A stretch of DNA of 64,000 nucleotides from NCBI RefSeq assembly GCF_045038035.1, contig NZ_CP173427.1, positions 2,418,001-2,482,000 on the forward strand, written 5' to 3'. Below are positions 33,261 to 42,544 of the stretch, in pieces. How positions within the stretch are numbered: the stretch's first letter is position 1; each line of letters starts with the position of its first letter. Position numbers and translations under genes: made by a program. The notes beneath the pieces were generated by a model. That model did no database searches and was not told the origin of the DNA. It worked only from the letters and a program-made list of their open reading frames with translations. The DNA is from Paenibacillus_F chitinolyticus_A. GTDB lineage: Bacteria; Bacillota; Bacilli; Paenibacillales; NBRC-103111.

Positions 33261-34493
33261 ATGGCGAGTCAATTCGAAAAAAACCTGGAGAAATACGCCG
33301 AACTAGCGGTGAAAGTCGGTTTGAACATACAGCCGGGTCAGTCCTTATGGGTGAACGCTTCCATTCAGCAGGCCCCTTTAACCCGGTTTATTGCGCAAAA
33401 AGCATATGAAGCGGGAGCGAAATCGGTCCACGTCGAATGGATGGACGATGTAATTACGAAGCTGAAGTATACACTTGCTCCCGACGATTCGTTCGATACC
33501 TATCCGGCATGGAGAGCGCGGGGGGTAGAAGAGCTGGCCGAAAACGGCGGCGCTTATCTGCTTATCGAATCGGGCAATCCGGAACTGCTTCAAGGAGTGA
33601 AACCCGAACGCATCGCGGCTTATTCCAAGGCTGCGGGCAAAGCGCTTGCCAAATGGAGAGAATACATGACCTCCCACAAGATGACGTGGTCGATTCTCGC
33701 GGCTCCGTCCACAGGGTGGGCCAGTAAAGTGTTCCCGGATCTGCCGGAAGATAAAGCTGTCGCGGCCCTGTGGGAGCAGATTTTCAAAGCTACCCGCGCG
33801 GATCAGGACAATCCCGTTCAGGTTTGGGAGCGGCACAATGCGACGCTCCGTACTAAAGTGGAGGAGCTGAACGCCAAACAGTACCGGAAGCTTCACTACC
33901 GGGCGCCGGGCACGGAGCTTAGCGTAACGCTGCCGGAGCGGCACATCTGGTCCGGCGGCTCGACGGTGAACGAGAAGGGGGATGCGTACAATCCGAACGT
34001 TCCGACGGAGGAAGTGTTCGTTTCGCCGCTTAAGGACGGTACGAACGGAGTGGTTCGCAGCACGAAGCCGCTGAGCTATCAGGGGAACCTGATCGAGAAT
34101 TTCACGCTCACGTTTGAGAACGGCCGTGTCGTGGACTTTCAGGCGGAGAAAGGCTATGAAGCTTTAAAAGGACTTCTCGAACTGGACGAAGGAGCCCGTC
34201 ATCTGGGCGAGGTTGCGCTTGTGCCTCATGAGTCGCCTATTTCCGCGAGCAACATCATTTTCTTTAACACGCTGTTCGATGAGAACGCGTCGAATCACCT
34301 TGCTCTGGGGAAAGCCTTCGGCTTCAGCATCCCGGAAGGAACGAAAATGTCGGTGGAGGAGCTGACGAAGGCGGGCCTCAACGACAGTATTACCCACGTG
34401 GATTTCATGATCGGCTCGGCGGAAATGGACATTGACGGAGAACTGGCCGACGGGACGGTTGAACCGATTTTCCGCAAAGGGAATTGGGCTTAA
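33261..34493 (+). CDS. M29-family aminopeptidase
   Basis: A 410-residue thermophilic-type metalloaminopeptidase of the AmpS/AmpT family. ATG 33261 is 7 bases after AAGGAG; an ATG two codons earlier is less well placed. Recognisable family segments include NIQPGQSLWVNASI, IWSGGSTVNEKGDAYNPNVPTEEVF with its metal-ligand Glu, LSYQGNLIENFTLTFENGRVVDF, LGEVALVP, NHLALGKAF and THVDFMIGSAEMDIDG. It removes N-terminal residues from peptides in the cytosol using two divalent metals. A terminator follows. Confidence 0.95.
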   Translation: MASQFEKNLEKYAELAVKVGLNIQPGQSLWVNASIQQAPLTRFIAQKAYEAGAKSVHVEWMDDVITKLKYTLAPDDSFDTYPAWRARGVEELAENGGAYLLIESGNPELLQGVKPERIAAYSKAAGKALAKWREYMTSHKMTWSILAAPSTGWASKVFPDLPEDKAVAALWEQIFKATRADQDNPVQVWERHNATLRTKVEELNAKQYRKLHYRAPGTELSVTLPERHIWSGGSTVNEKGDAYNPNVPTEEVFVSPLKDGTNGVVRSTKPLSYQGNLIENFTLTFENGRVVDFQAEKGYEALKGLLELDEGARHLGEVALVPHESPISASNIIFFNTLFDENASNHLALGKAFGFSIPEGTKMSVEELTKAGLNDSITHVDFMIGSAEMDIDGELADGTVEPIFRKGNWA

Positions 34494-34561
34494 TTACCCG
34501 CAAAATGCCGCATATTCTGCCTGTAAAGGCAGGGTGACGAGCGCGATAAGGAGATCGAAGG

Positions 34562-34587
34562 TCAGCCGGGATTGCCGGCTGGCTTTT
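34562..34587 (+). terminator. Terminator after the aminopeptidase gene
   Basis: Hairpin CAGCCGG / CCGGCTGG followed by five T. Confidence 0.7.
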
Positions 34588-34749
34588 TCATTGTGTAATC
34601 CGAGTTCTTTTCTTTATGTGCAGCTCGTTGCGCGTTTCTTCCGGAAGCGTGCGCAAGGGCTTTTTTGTTTTTAGGAAAGGTTTATTTGGAATTGTCTGGA
34701 ATATCCTTTTATACTTACAAAGTGGCCCTTATAAAACACAGGGGAAGTG

Positions 34750-35391
34750 ATGAAAATGAACGTTTACGAGCATCTGGTCCGACCGGAACGGTCAGGCGAC
34801 TTGAAAAAAGATGTGTATGCTTTTCTAATCGAAAACGGACACCGCGAAACCGCGGAGCACTGCATGAAGGTGGGCGGGAAGGCCCGTGAACTAGCCGTCC
34901 GCTTCGGGGCGGACCCGGAAACAGCGGCATCGTCCGGTTATTTGCATGATATCAGCGCCGTTTTTCCCAACGATACGCGTATTTCCGCGTCGGTCCAGCT
35001 TGGGATCGAAGTACTTCCGGAGGAAGAAAGCTTTCCGATGATCATCCACCAGAAGATGTCGAAAGCGATGGCACGGGATTTATTCGGAGTGGCGGACCCA
35101 CAGATCTTGAGTGCGGTTGAATGCCATACCACGCTCAAAAAACAGGCATCGCAGATGGATAAGCTGCTTTTCACAGCCGACAAAGTGGCTTGGGATCAGA
35201 AGGGCACGCCTCCGTATCTCGAAGAGCTGAATAGGGGACTTGCGCTTTCGATAGACCATGCGGCGTTTGCTTATGTCCGCTACTTATGGAGCCGGAAAGA
35301 CACGCTCAGAGTCGTTCATCCATGGCTCAAAGAGGCGTACGCGGATTTGTCGCGGCACATTGAAAGTGAGTCGCAAACGTGCGGAACATAA
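34750..35391 (+). CDS. HD-domain phosphohydrolase, YqeK-like
   Basis: A 213-residue HD-domain protein. The metal residues lie in AEHCMKVGGKARELA near residue 38 and GYLHDIS near 66 (the HD pair); VECHTTLKKQASQMDKLLFTADKVAWDQKG carries the later histidine and aspartate of the YqeK family. YqeK proteins cleave symmetrical diadenosine tetraphosphate in Bacillota. This copy is apart from the usual nadD-yqeK-rsfS cluster, so it may be a second paralogue. Translation probably starts at ATG 34750 (GTG just before it is an alternative). Its end overlaps the next gene by 13 bases. Confidence 0.75.
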   Translation: MKMNVYEHLVRPERSGDLKKDVYAFLIENGHRETAEHCMKVGGKARELAVRFGADPETAASSGYLHDISAVFPNDTRISASVQLGIEVLPEEESFPMIIHQKMSKAMARDLFGVADPQILSAVECHTTLKKQASQMDKLLFTADKVAWDQKGTPPYLEELNRGLALSIDHAAFAYVRYLWSRKDTLRVVHPWLKEAYADLSRHIESESQTCGT

Positions 35392-35735
35392 GCCGGGGAA
35401 AAATTATTGCGCTGTCAATCGTACTGCTCGTTTTACTGGCTCCGTTTGTCTATGTTCAGGGAAATAAAATCGTGTATGCGGAACGGGTAAAGAGCTATCT
35501 GATTCAAGAAAAAAGCTATAAAGAAGAGGAACTGGCGTCGGTCAAAGGGGTTTGGGGAATGAAACTTCCTTCCTTCTATACGGTTGTTGTTTTTAAGGAT
35601 GAGCCGGAAGTGAATTATGTTTATTTTTCGCATAACGATGTCCTGCAATTCGATCAGCGGATTACTCCGAAAGGAGTAGGGCTGGGAATAACGCCTGAAA
35701 AGCTGAAACACACGGAAAAGCGAAAGGAAGGGTAA
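35379..35735 (+). CDS. DUF3139 family protein
   Basis: A 118-residue protein with one N-terminal membrane helix (IIALSIVLLVLLAPFVYVQG) and an extracytoplasmic domain containing YLIQEKSYKEEELASVKGVWGMKLPSFYTVVVFKDEP, the DUF3139 pattern. GTG start overlaps the HD gene, so translation is coupled. Role unknown. Confidence 0.75.
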   Translation: MRNISRGKIIALSIVLLVLLAPFVYVQGNKIVYAERVKSYLIQEKSYKEEELASVKGVWGMKLPSFYTVVVFKDEPEVNYVYFSHNDVLQFDQRITPKGVGLGITPEKLKHTEKRKEG

Positions 35736-35771
35736 GGAGGTCGATGCCGGAACGAATTGACTTTAAATTCT

Positions 35772-35802
35772 TTAGTAGACAAATCAAATAATTGTTGACT
35801 AA
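35772..35802. promoter_or_regulatory. Inverted repeat upstream of the MFS gene (candidate TetR operator)
   Basis: TTAGTaGACAA (35772-35782) and TTGTTGACTAA (35792-35802) form an imperfect palindrome that ends inside the -35. It contains TAGACAA-N8-ATTGT, closely related to the site at 37984-38007 before the P450 gene. Confidence 0.5.
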
Positions 35803-35824
35803 AAAACAAACGATATTATATTAT
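35795..35824 (+). promoter_or_regulatory. Promoter of the MFS gene
   Basis: TTGACT (35795-35800) with TATATT (35817-35822, spacer 16) or TATTAT (35819-35824, spacer 18). The region is AT-rich and overlaps the inverted repeat. Confidence 0.55.
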
Positions 35825-35927
35825 GTTTATGTATTAAACAAACAAAATGAAATATTGTTTGTTGATCAGGATTTATTTTGAGTCTGAACAAAATCTCAAT
35901 GGGAATCACAGGAAGGGGCTCGCAGTC

Positions 35928-37154
35928 GTGTTTAAAAATGCTTTTGTCAGAACGATTATTTTATCCAACGTTCTGCTCCAGCTTGGCATCTGGGTAAGAA
36001 ACTTTGCCATTCTGCTGTATGTGACGGATATAACGAACAACAATCCCAAGTTTGTATCGTTAATCTCGGTCGCCGAATTTACTCCTATTTTTCTTTTCGC
36101 GATTATCGGCGGAACGTTCGCGGACCGGTGGAAACCGAAGCGGACGATGATCGTTTGCGATCTCCTCTCGGCGTTGTCCGTATTTGTCGTCCTGCTCGTC
36201 GTGATGTTCGGATCGTGGCAGGCGCTGTTTTTCGCGACGCTGGTGTCGGCGATCTTGTCCCAATTCTCCCAGCCGTCCGCGTTAAAGCTTTTCAAACAGC
36301 ATGTGCCGGAAGAACAGCTGCAAGGCGTGATGGCGATGTTCCAAACCTTGATGGCCATTTTTATGGTATTCGGCCCGATTCTCGGAACATACGTTTACCA
36401 ACATTACGGCCTAGAAATTTCGATAGCGGTCATGGGGGTTTGTTTCATCGCTTCCGCCGCCGTCCTTACATCGCTTCCTGCCGATCAGGAGAATCCGTCC
36501 AAAGCCGAACGCAACTTCAAGCAGGAATTGAAGGACGGACTCCGCTACGTATGGAACAGCCGCGCGCTGAAGACGCTTGGCGGAACGTTCGCCGTTTCGG
36601 GCCTGGCGGTAGGGGTTATCCAGCCTTTGATGCTGTTTATCGCCATCGAAAATCTAGGGCAGGATAAACTGTTTCTGCAGTGGCTTCTGGCAGCCAACGG
36701 AACGGCTATGCTCGTAGGCGGCGGCTTCGTTATGGCACTCTCGAAGAAAATGCAGCCGCAATCGCTGCTTGCGGCCGGGCTTATCGCCAGCACCGTCGGA
36801 ACGATAGGAATCGGCTTATCCACGAGCGTGCCGCTTACGATCGGCTTCCAGGTGCTGACGGGCCTGTTTTATCCTTGTATTATGATCGGAATCAACACCA
36901 TGATGATGAAAAACACGGAAGCGGCTTTTATCGGCCGTGTCGGCGGCGTGCTTACGCCCATGTTCATGGGATTCATGGTAATCGGCATGTCCGCCGCGGG
37001 GGTTATGAAGGCTGCGTTCTCGCTTCAAGCGGTCTATGCCGGAAGCGGAATCCTCTTCTTCCTCGGGGCGCTGCTGCTGGTTCCGTTGATGCTGCGCCGC
37101 TCGGAACCTCCTCTCGAAAGCCAAGGGACAGCCGCGGCGGAGAGCGCCGATTAA
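35928..37154 (+). CDS. MFS transporter, MFS_3/EntS-like
   Basis: A 408-residue transporter with about twelve membrane segments. GTG 35928 has AGGAAGGGGC upstream and starts the family N-terminus VFKNAFVRTIILSNVLLQLG. Motif A appears as IIGGTFADRWKPKRTMIVCD, and LSQFSQPSALKLFKQHVPEEQLQ is the typical loop of the MFS_3 group (macrolide and siderophore exporters). The TetR gene converges on it from the other side of a shared terminator. Related inverted repeats upstream of this gene and of the P450 gene suggest a joint detoxification or lipid-efflux regulon. Confidence 0.85.
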   Translation: MFKNAFVRTIILSNVLLQLGIWVRNFAILLYVTDITNNNPKFVSLISVAEFTPIFLFAIIGGTFADRWKPKRTMIVCDLLSALSVFVVLLVVMFGSWQALFFATLVSAILSQFSQPSALKLFKQHVPEEQLQGVMAMFQTLMAIFMVFGPILGTYVYQHYGLEISIAVMGVCFIASAAVLTSLPADQENPSKAERNFKQELKDGLRYVWNSRALKTLGGTFAVSGLAVGVIQPLMLFIAIENLGQDKLFLQWLLAANGTAMLVGGGFVMALSKKMQPQSLLAAGLIASTVGTIGIGLSTSVPLTIGFQVLTGLFYPCIMIGINTMMMKNTEAAFIGRVGGVLTPMFMGFMVIGMSAAGVMKAAFSLQAVYAGSGILFFLGALLLVPLMLRRSEPPLESQGTAAAESAD

Positions 37155-37186
37155 TTAACCCGCATCGCCCGAAGTCCGGCACCATA

Positions 37187-37219
37187 GAAAAGCCTCCCCT
37201 TTTTAGAAGGGGAGGCTTT
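37187..37219. terminator. Bidirectional intrinsic terminator
   Basis: Perfect 14-base stem AAAAGCCTCCCCTT / AAGGGGAGGCTTTT between the convergent MFS and TetR genes. Confidence 0.92.
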
Positions 37220-37225
37220 TGGGCG

Positions 37226-37810
37226 TTAAGGCGCGGCTTCAAGCGGCTGCGGTCCGGCATGCCGGCTGAGCGCACGCAGCAGCGTACCGTCCACGAGGTC
37301 GCTGATCCGTTTCATCATCGTTTCGGGCAGTTCCTTCATGCCCGTCTTGACCCATTTGACGACGATGCCTACGAACGCGAAGGTGTAAAATTCCGCGATA
37401 AAGCATTTGTCCGCGTCCGATACGTCAAGGCCGGAGGAAGCGTCGTCCACCACGCGTTTAATCATATCCTTGGTCGCGTCGAACAAATAGCCGTCAAACG
37501 CGTTTTGTCCCGGTGTATGAAGCGCGTTGACGTAGAACAGCCGGTTTTTCATCAGATAGTGCAGGATTTGTACGGCCATGTCGCTCCAGTGTTCGTAATC
37601 GCGGTAATCGGCGATGCTTTCCACCGCTTCCGAATAGTAAATCCAGTGAACCAGGTCGTATTTGTCTTTAAAATGATAATAAAAGGTCTGTCTGTTCAGT
37701 CCGCTGCCGGAGGAAATATCCTGAACACTGATTTTCGCCAAAGGTTTCGTTTCCATCTGCTTTTTGAGCGATGCGGCCAGCGCTTTTTTGGTCGTTTGCG
37801 AATCGGTCAT
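37226..37810 (-). CDS. TetR-family regulator, DhaS-like
   Basis: A 194-residue regulator. The N-terminal helix-turn-helix (residues about 5-50) includes PLAKISVQDISSGSGLNRQTFYYHFKDKYDLVHWIY, and the C-terminal part fits the TetR_C_8 type seen in DhaS-like regulators. GAGGTGAC precedes the ATG. It lies between an MFS gene and a CYP102 gene, divergent from the latter. In Bacillus subtilis the CYP102 gene cypB is repressed by the TetR protein FatR, which responds to fatty acids; a similar role is a reasonable inference here. Its own 5' leader contains a 30-base tandem duplication. Confidence 0.85.
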   Translation of the reverse strand: MTDSQTTKKALAASLKKQMETKPLAKISVQDISSGSGLNRQTFYYHFKDKYDLVHWIYYSEAVESIADYRDYEHWSDMAVQILHYLMKNRLFYVNALHTPGQNAFDGYLFDATKDMIKRVVDDASSGLDVSDADKCFIAEFYTFAFVGIVVKWVKTGMKELPETMMKRISDLVDGTLLRALSRHAGPQPLEAAP

Positions 37811-37818
37811 GATGTCAC

Positions 37819-37878
37819 CTCGATATGGTTCTTCACACTCCGCTTTCCCTCGATATGGTTCTTCACACTCCGCTTTCC
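37819..37878. repeat. Perfect 30-base tandem duplication
   Basis: Two identical 30-base units (37819-37848 and 37849-37878), each starting CTCGATATGG and ending CCGCTTTCC. They lie 8 bases upstream of the TetR start codon, between it and a possible TATACT -10 on the minus strand (37879-37884). Confidence 0.9.
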
Positions 37879-37983
37879 AGTATAAAGGAATTGAGATCTT
37901 TTTTAAAATATTCGGAGGCTGTCTCTGGAAATCGAAATTCGACTGGGGGAGTAATAAACATTCCTGGGAGAGTGTTTAGGTTT

Positions 37984-38007
37984 TAGACAATGGAATGAAA
38001 TTGTCTA
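37984..38007. promoter_or_regulatory. Inverted repeat upstream of the P450 gene (candidate TetR operator)
   Basis: Perfect arms TAGACAAT and ATTGTCTA separated by 8 bases. It lies between the divergent TetR and P450 genes, about 18 bases before the P450 -35. Confidence 0.65.
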
Positions 38008-38024
38008 TTTTGCCTTGCCGGTTT

Positions 38025-38054
38025 TTTACGGTAGACTGGAAATGATTGCATAAT
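38025..38054 (+). promoter_or_regulatory. Promoter of the P450 gene
   Basis: TTTACG (38025-38030) and CATAAT (38049-38054) with an 18-base spacer, leaving a leader of about 130 bases. Confidence 0.45.
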
Positions 38055-38191
38055 ACATCCATACAAGTGGTAATTTATTCGGTCGCATCCGCTAAAAGCC
38101 GAAAAGAAACGGATAGCCGTTCCCTTCTTTTCAAATAGTAGTAAGGATGTGTAAATACCGGTAAGGCATCAAAAAGGAGGGCGAGAGTGTC

Positions 38192-41100
38192 TTGGCTAAA
38201 TCAGAATCTGTAATCCCGCAGCCCAAAACCTACGGGCCGCTCGGCAATCTTCCGTTAATTGATAAAGAAAGCCCGCTGCAATCGATGATGAAACTGGCGG
38301 ACGAACTGGGCCCCATCTTCAAACTGGAAATGCCCGGCAGAACGCAGCTGCTGATCTCCAGCCACGAGCTGGTCGCCGACGCGTGCGACGAATCCCGTTT
38401 TGACAAGAAAATCGGGGCCGCTCTTTCGAATGTGCGCGCCTTCGGCGGGGACGGTCTGTTTACCGCACACACGTACGAGCCTAACTGGCAGAAGGCTCAT
38501 CATATTCTGCTGCCGACGTTCAGCCAGCGTGCCATGAAGGGGTACCACAACATGATGGTGGACATTGCGGTCCAGCTCATCCAGAAGTGGTCCCGGCTCA
38601 ACCCGGACGAAGTAATCGACGTACCCGAGGATATGACGCGTCTGACGCTGGATACGATCGGATTGTGCGGGTTCAACTACCGCTTCAACAGCTTTTACCG
38701 GGAGCAGCCGCATCCTTTTATTACGAGCATGGTAAGAGCGCTTCACGAAGCGATGAATCAAACGCAGCGTCTGGGTCTTCAGGACAAGCTGATGGTCATT
38801 ACGAAGAGGCAATTCAATCATGACATCCAGGCCATGTTCGCCTTGGTGGATAAGCTGATTGCCGAACGAAAGGCCCAGGGAACGGAAGGCATCGATGACC
38901 TACTGTCCCACATGCTGAACGGCAAAGACCCGGAAACGGGGGAATCCCTCGACGACGAGAACATCCGTTATCAGATCATTACGTTTCTGATCGCCGGTCA
39001 CGAGACCACAAGCGGACTTCTCTCGTTCGCCCTTTATTTTCTTCTTAAAAATCCCGACAAACTCCGGAAAGCGTACGAAGAAGTGGACCGGGTTCTGACC
39101 GATCCCGTGCCGACTTACGCACAAGTCCGCGAGCTTACCTACATCCGGATGATCTTGAACGAAGCGCTGCGGCTTTGGCCGACGGCTCCAGCTTTCGTGC
39201 TTTACGCGAAAGAAGACACCCTGCTGGCCGATAAATATCCGCTGCAAAAAGGGGACAGCCTGACGGTGCTCATTCCGAAGCTTCACCGGGACAAGACCGT
39301 GTGGGGAGAAGACGTGGAATCGTTCATTCCCGAGCGGTTCGAAGACCCGGGGAAAATTCCCTACGATGCGTACAAGCCGTTCGGCAACGGACAGCGCGCC
39401 TGCATCGGCCAGCAGTTTGCCATGCAGGAAGCTACGCTTGTGCTGGGAATGGTTTTGAAGCATTTTAACATTAAGCAGCATACCGATTATGTCTTGAAAG
39501 TAAAAGAAACGCTGACGATGAAGCCCGACGGCTTTACGATGAAAGTGGAGCAGCGCCATCGTGGCGTCGCCGTCACCATTCCGGGCACTGCGGCATCCGC
39601 GGCGGATGACAAACAGGTCAAAGAACAAGCCGCGCCGCTAAGCGTGAATGCCCATAACACGCCGCTGCTTGTGCTCTACGGCTCTAACCTCGGCACGGCC
39701 GAGGGAATTGCCCGGGAGCTTGCCGATGCGGCGAAATACCAGGGCTTCCGCCCGGAGGTCGCAACCATGAACGACTATGCCGGGAAGCTGCCGAAGGAAG
39801 GGGCGGTGTTTCTCGTCACCGCCTCCTACAACGGCAAGCCGCCGAGCAACGCCAAAGATTTCATGGACTGGCTCGAAAGCGCGGAGCCAGGCGAAATCGC
39901 CGGCGTGAGGTTCGCCGTGTTCGGCTGCGGCGACCGCAACTGGGCGAGCACGTACCAGGACGTTCCGCGCCGGGCCGACGAGCTGCTTGCCTCCAAAGGA
40001 GGACAGCGCCTTGCCGGACGGGGAGAAGGCGACGCCAGCGGCGATTTCGAGAAGCAGCTGGAAGACTGGCGCGAAGCGCTCTGGCCGGACGTCATGAAGG
40101 CGCTGGGCTTGGAGCTTGCCGAGATTTCGGAGAAGGAGAAAAGCTCGCTCAGCCTGCAGTTTGTGAGCGGCTTCGCCGGTACGCCGCTGGCGGAATCCTA
40201 CGATGCCGTGCATGCGGTTATCGCCGGGAACACGGAGCTTCAGCGGGAGGAGAGCGGGCGCAGCACCCGCCGCATCGAGGTGAAGCTGCCCGAAGGCGTG
40301 ACCTACCGGGTCGGCGATCACCTGGGCGTCCTGCCGCGCAACTCGCGCGAAAGCGTTGCGCGTGTGCTCCGCCGGTTCGGGCTGCAGGGCAGCGATCACC
40401 TCATCCTGAGCGGAAGCGGACGGAGCGCCGCCCATCTGCCGCTGGACCGCCCGGTCAGCCTGGACGATCTGCTGGGCCACAGCGTGGACCTGCAGGAAGC
40501 GGCCACCCGGGCTCAGCTGCGGGAGCTGGCGGGCTGCACGGCGTGCCCGCCTCACAAGCGCGAGCTGGAAGCCTTGCTGGAGGAGGACGCGTACCGCGAG
40601 CAGGTGTGGAAGAAGCGCGTGTCCATGCTCGACCTGCTGGAGCGGTACGAAGCGTGCGAGCTGGGCTTCGAGCGCTTCCTGGAGCTGCTGCCGCCGCTGA
40701 AGCCGCGGTACTACTCGATCTCCAGCGCCCCGCAGGTGCAGCCGGAAAAGGCGAGCATCACGGTCGGGGTCGTGAAGGGTCCCGCGTGGAGCGGGCTCGG
40801 CGAATACCGGGGCGTCGCATCGAACTATCTGGCGGAGCGGCAGGCGGGCGATGCGATCGTCATGTTCATCCGGACGCCGGAGTCGGGCTTCGGGCTGCCG
40901 GACGATCCGAAGACGCCGGTCATCATGGTCGGCCCCGGCACGGGCGTCGCGCCGTTCCGCGGCTTCCTGCAAGCGCGCAGCGCATTGCGGCGGGAAGGAA
41001 CGGAGCTGGGGGAAGCGCACCTGTACTTCGGCTGCCGGTGCGAGAGCGACTACATTTACCGCGAGGAGCTGGAGCGGTACGAGCGGGAAGGCATCGTCAA

Positions 41101-41374
41101 GCTGCACACCGCGTATTCGCGGGCGGAAGGCACGCCGAAGACGTACGTGCAGCACCTGATGAAAGAGAATGCGGCAGAGCTGATCGCCCTGCTGGATAAA
41201 GGCGGCCGGCTGTATGTATGCGGCGACGGAAGCCGGATGGCGCCGGACGTGGAAGAGCAGCTGCGGCAGGCTTACGCGAATATTCATCAGGTAAGCCCGG
41301 ACGAAGCCCGGAAGTGGCTGGACGGGCTGCAGACGGACGGACGCTACGCCAAAGACGTCTGGGCAGGCATTTAA
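38192..41374 (+). CDS. Bifunctional cytochrome P450/NADPH-P450 reductase (CYP102, P450 BM3-like)
   Basis: A 1060-residue natural fusion, close to the roughly 1050 of BM3. Residues 1-460 are the P450: I-helix AGHETTSG from A268, and the heme-thiolate motif FGNGQRACIG with Cys404. Then a flavodoxin-like FMN domain (YGSNLGTAEGIARELAD, about 490-630), and an FAD/NADPH reductase (RYYSISSAPQ, GPGTGVAPFRGFLQAR, VCGDGSRM, ending DVWAGI). CYP102 enzymes hydroxylate long-chain fatty acids at subterminal carbons. TTG start after AGGAGGGCGA. It is monocistronic, with the TetR gene divergent. GC content rises in the reductase half, but codon use gives no clear sign of transfer. Confidence 0.97.
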   Translation: MAKSESVIPQPKTYGPLGNLPLIDKESPLQSMMKLADELGPIFKLEMPGRTQLLISSHELVADACDESRFDKKIGAALSNVRAFGGDGLFTAHTYEPNWQKAHHILLPTFSQRAMKGYHNMMVDIAVQLIQKWSRLNPDEVIDVPEDMTRLTLDTIGLCGFNYRFNSFYREQPHPFITSMVRALHEAMNQTQRLGLQDKLMVITKRQFNHDIQAMFALVDKLIAERKAQGTEGIDDLLSHMLNGKDPETGESLDDENIRYQIITFLIAGHETTSGLLSFALYFLLKNPDKLRKAYEEVDRVLTDPVPTYAQVRELTYIRMILNEALRLWPTAPAFVLYAKEDTLLADKYPLQKGDSLTVLIPKLHRDKTVWGEDVESFIPERFEDPGKIPYDAYKPFGNGQRACIGQQFAMQEATLVLGMVLKHFNIKQHTDYVLKVKETLTMKPDGFTMKVEQRHRGVAVTIPGTAASAADDKQVKEQAAPLSVNAHNTPLLVLYGSNLGTAEGIARELADAAKYQGFRPEVATMNDYAGKLPKEGAVFLVTASYNGKPPSNAKDFMDWLESAEPGEIAGVRFAVFGCGDRNWASTYQDVPRRADELLASKGGQRLAGRGEGDASGDFEKQLEDWREALWPDVMKALGLELAEISEKEKSSLSLQFVSGFAGTPLAESYDAVHAVIAGNTELQREESGRSTRRIEVKLPEGVTYRVGDHLGVLPRNSRESVARVLRRFGLQGSDHLILSGSGRSAAHLPLDRPVSLDDLLGHSVDLQEAATRAQLRELAGCTACPPHKRELEALLEEDAYREQVWKKRVSMLDLLERYEACELGFERFLELLPPLKPRYYSISSAPQVQPEKASITVGVVKGPAWSGLGEYRGVASNYLAERQAGDAIVMFIRTPESGFGLPDDPKTPVIMVGPGTGVAPFRGFLQARSALRREGTELGEAHLYFGCRCESDYIYREELERYEREGIVKLHTAYSRAEGTPKTYVQHLMKENAAELIALLDKGGRLYVCGDGSRMAPDVEEQLRQAYANIHQVSPDEARKWLDGLQTDGRYAKDVWAGI

Positions 41375-41421
41375 CGGCGAGCGTTGGAACTGAACGGGAT
41401 CATCCGAGATACCATTACAGC

Positions 41422-41462
41422 AAGCCTCCGCAAGCGGGCAATTCCGCTGGCGGAGGCTTTTT
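41422..41462 (+). terminator. Terminator of the P450 gene
   Basis: Perfect 10-base stem AAGCCTCCGC / GCGGAGGCTT with an inner CGG/CCG pair and T-run. The remaining 300 bases to the next gene contain no feature I can support. Confidence 0.88.
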
Positions 41463-41761
41463 GACTGCCGCTTTTTGGCAAGCGGGAAGGGTGGATCGCC
41501 GCTCGCACTCGGGTCCCGACTTCTTATCTGCGCCGCATCCGGTAAGTTATCCCTGGCATATGAAGAATGAGAGATAGGAGGAGCGGCGGACGGCAGAGCA
41601 GCTAAGGCGGTCTCCGGAAAAAGAGAGGCAGCTTCGGGCAGGCATGCAAATGGTTCCTGGTTTTCCCGGAAGTAAGGGTGGGAAAGAGGAGGGTTTTAAG
41701 GTAAGCTTAGGCTAGCGGAAATGACCTTCCCAATGCCCCCCGAAAGGAAAAAGCGGAATTC

Positions 41762-42376
41762 ATGGATATTTCAGACATCGTGTCCTATGTAACAAATGAA
41801 GATAATTTAAAACATCTGCTGGAACAATACCGGTCGCTCGGTCCGCTTCCGGGTATTTTGCTTACTTTTATGAAATCGTTTGTCCCGCCCCTGCCGACTT
41901 TGCTGATCGTAGGAGTAAATGCTGCGGTTTACGGACTGTGGGCCGGTTTTCTCTACTCGTGGATCGGGATCGTGAGCGGCTGTCTCGTCACCTTCCTGAT
42001 CGTCCGCAAGATCGCCGGTCATTCTTATCTCGAAAGGCTGGCCCGCAAGCCGAAAATCGCAAGAACGACGAAGTGGATCCGGCGGAACGCTTACAGCTAC
42101 GTTTTTCTGCTGAGCTTGTTTCCCGTGGGTCCGTTCGTGGTCATTAACATAGCGGCGGGACTGGCCGGCATGCGCCTCCGCTCTTTTCTGATGGCGGTTC
42201 TGATCGGCAAAGGCATTATGGTGTTCACCGTTTCCTATATCGGTTACGATGTGGCCAAATATATCGAGAACCCGTACCAACTGCTCTATGTCGTCCTTTT
42301 CGTCGCCGTATCGCTGATCGTCAGCAAAAAGATAGAGAAGCGGTTTTCGTCCGGTCAGAGAATGGAGCTGGAATAG
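41762..42376 (+). CDS. TVP38/TMEM64-type (VTT domain) membrane protein
   Basis: A 204-residue polytopic protein of the SNARE-associated/VTT superfamily. Typical parts are SFVPPLPTLLIVGVNAAVYGLWAGFLYSWIG, a re-entrant-loop region with GSC-like residues, RKIAGHSYLERLARKPK, and LSLFPVGPFVVINIAAGLAGMRLRSFL. Related proteins act in lipid translocation or membrane homeostasis. GAAAGG lies well before the ATG. It is monocistronic. Confidence 0.85.
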   Translation: MDISDIVSYVTNEDNLKHLLEQYRSLGPLPGILLTFMKSFVPPLPTLLIVGVNAAVYGLWAGFLYSWIGIVSGCLVTFLIVRKIAGHSYLERLARKPKIARTTKWIRRNAYSYVFLLSLFPVGPFVVINIAAGLAGMRLRSFLMAVLIGKGIMVFTVSYIGYDVAKYIENPYQLLYVVLFVAVSLIVSKKIEKRFSSGQRMELE

Positions 42377-42544
42377 GGCCGAACTCTCTGAAAACCTCCT
42401 CTCCGCCGCGGGAAACTCATTCTATACGCTGCTTGGCTGCGTTAAACTTGTACTTCTTCCGCTTTCGGATAATGTTCCGGCTGACGGCATATGTATGAAG
42501 GAATGCAGGATACGGAATGCGGAATGCGGAGAGGAGTTTGGCTA

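Noticed and set aside
39638..41287. Long minus-strand open frame of 549 codons
   Set aside because: Antisense to the reductase half of the CYP102 gene; the composition (Arg, Ala, Gln rich) is typical of a shadow frame.
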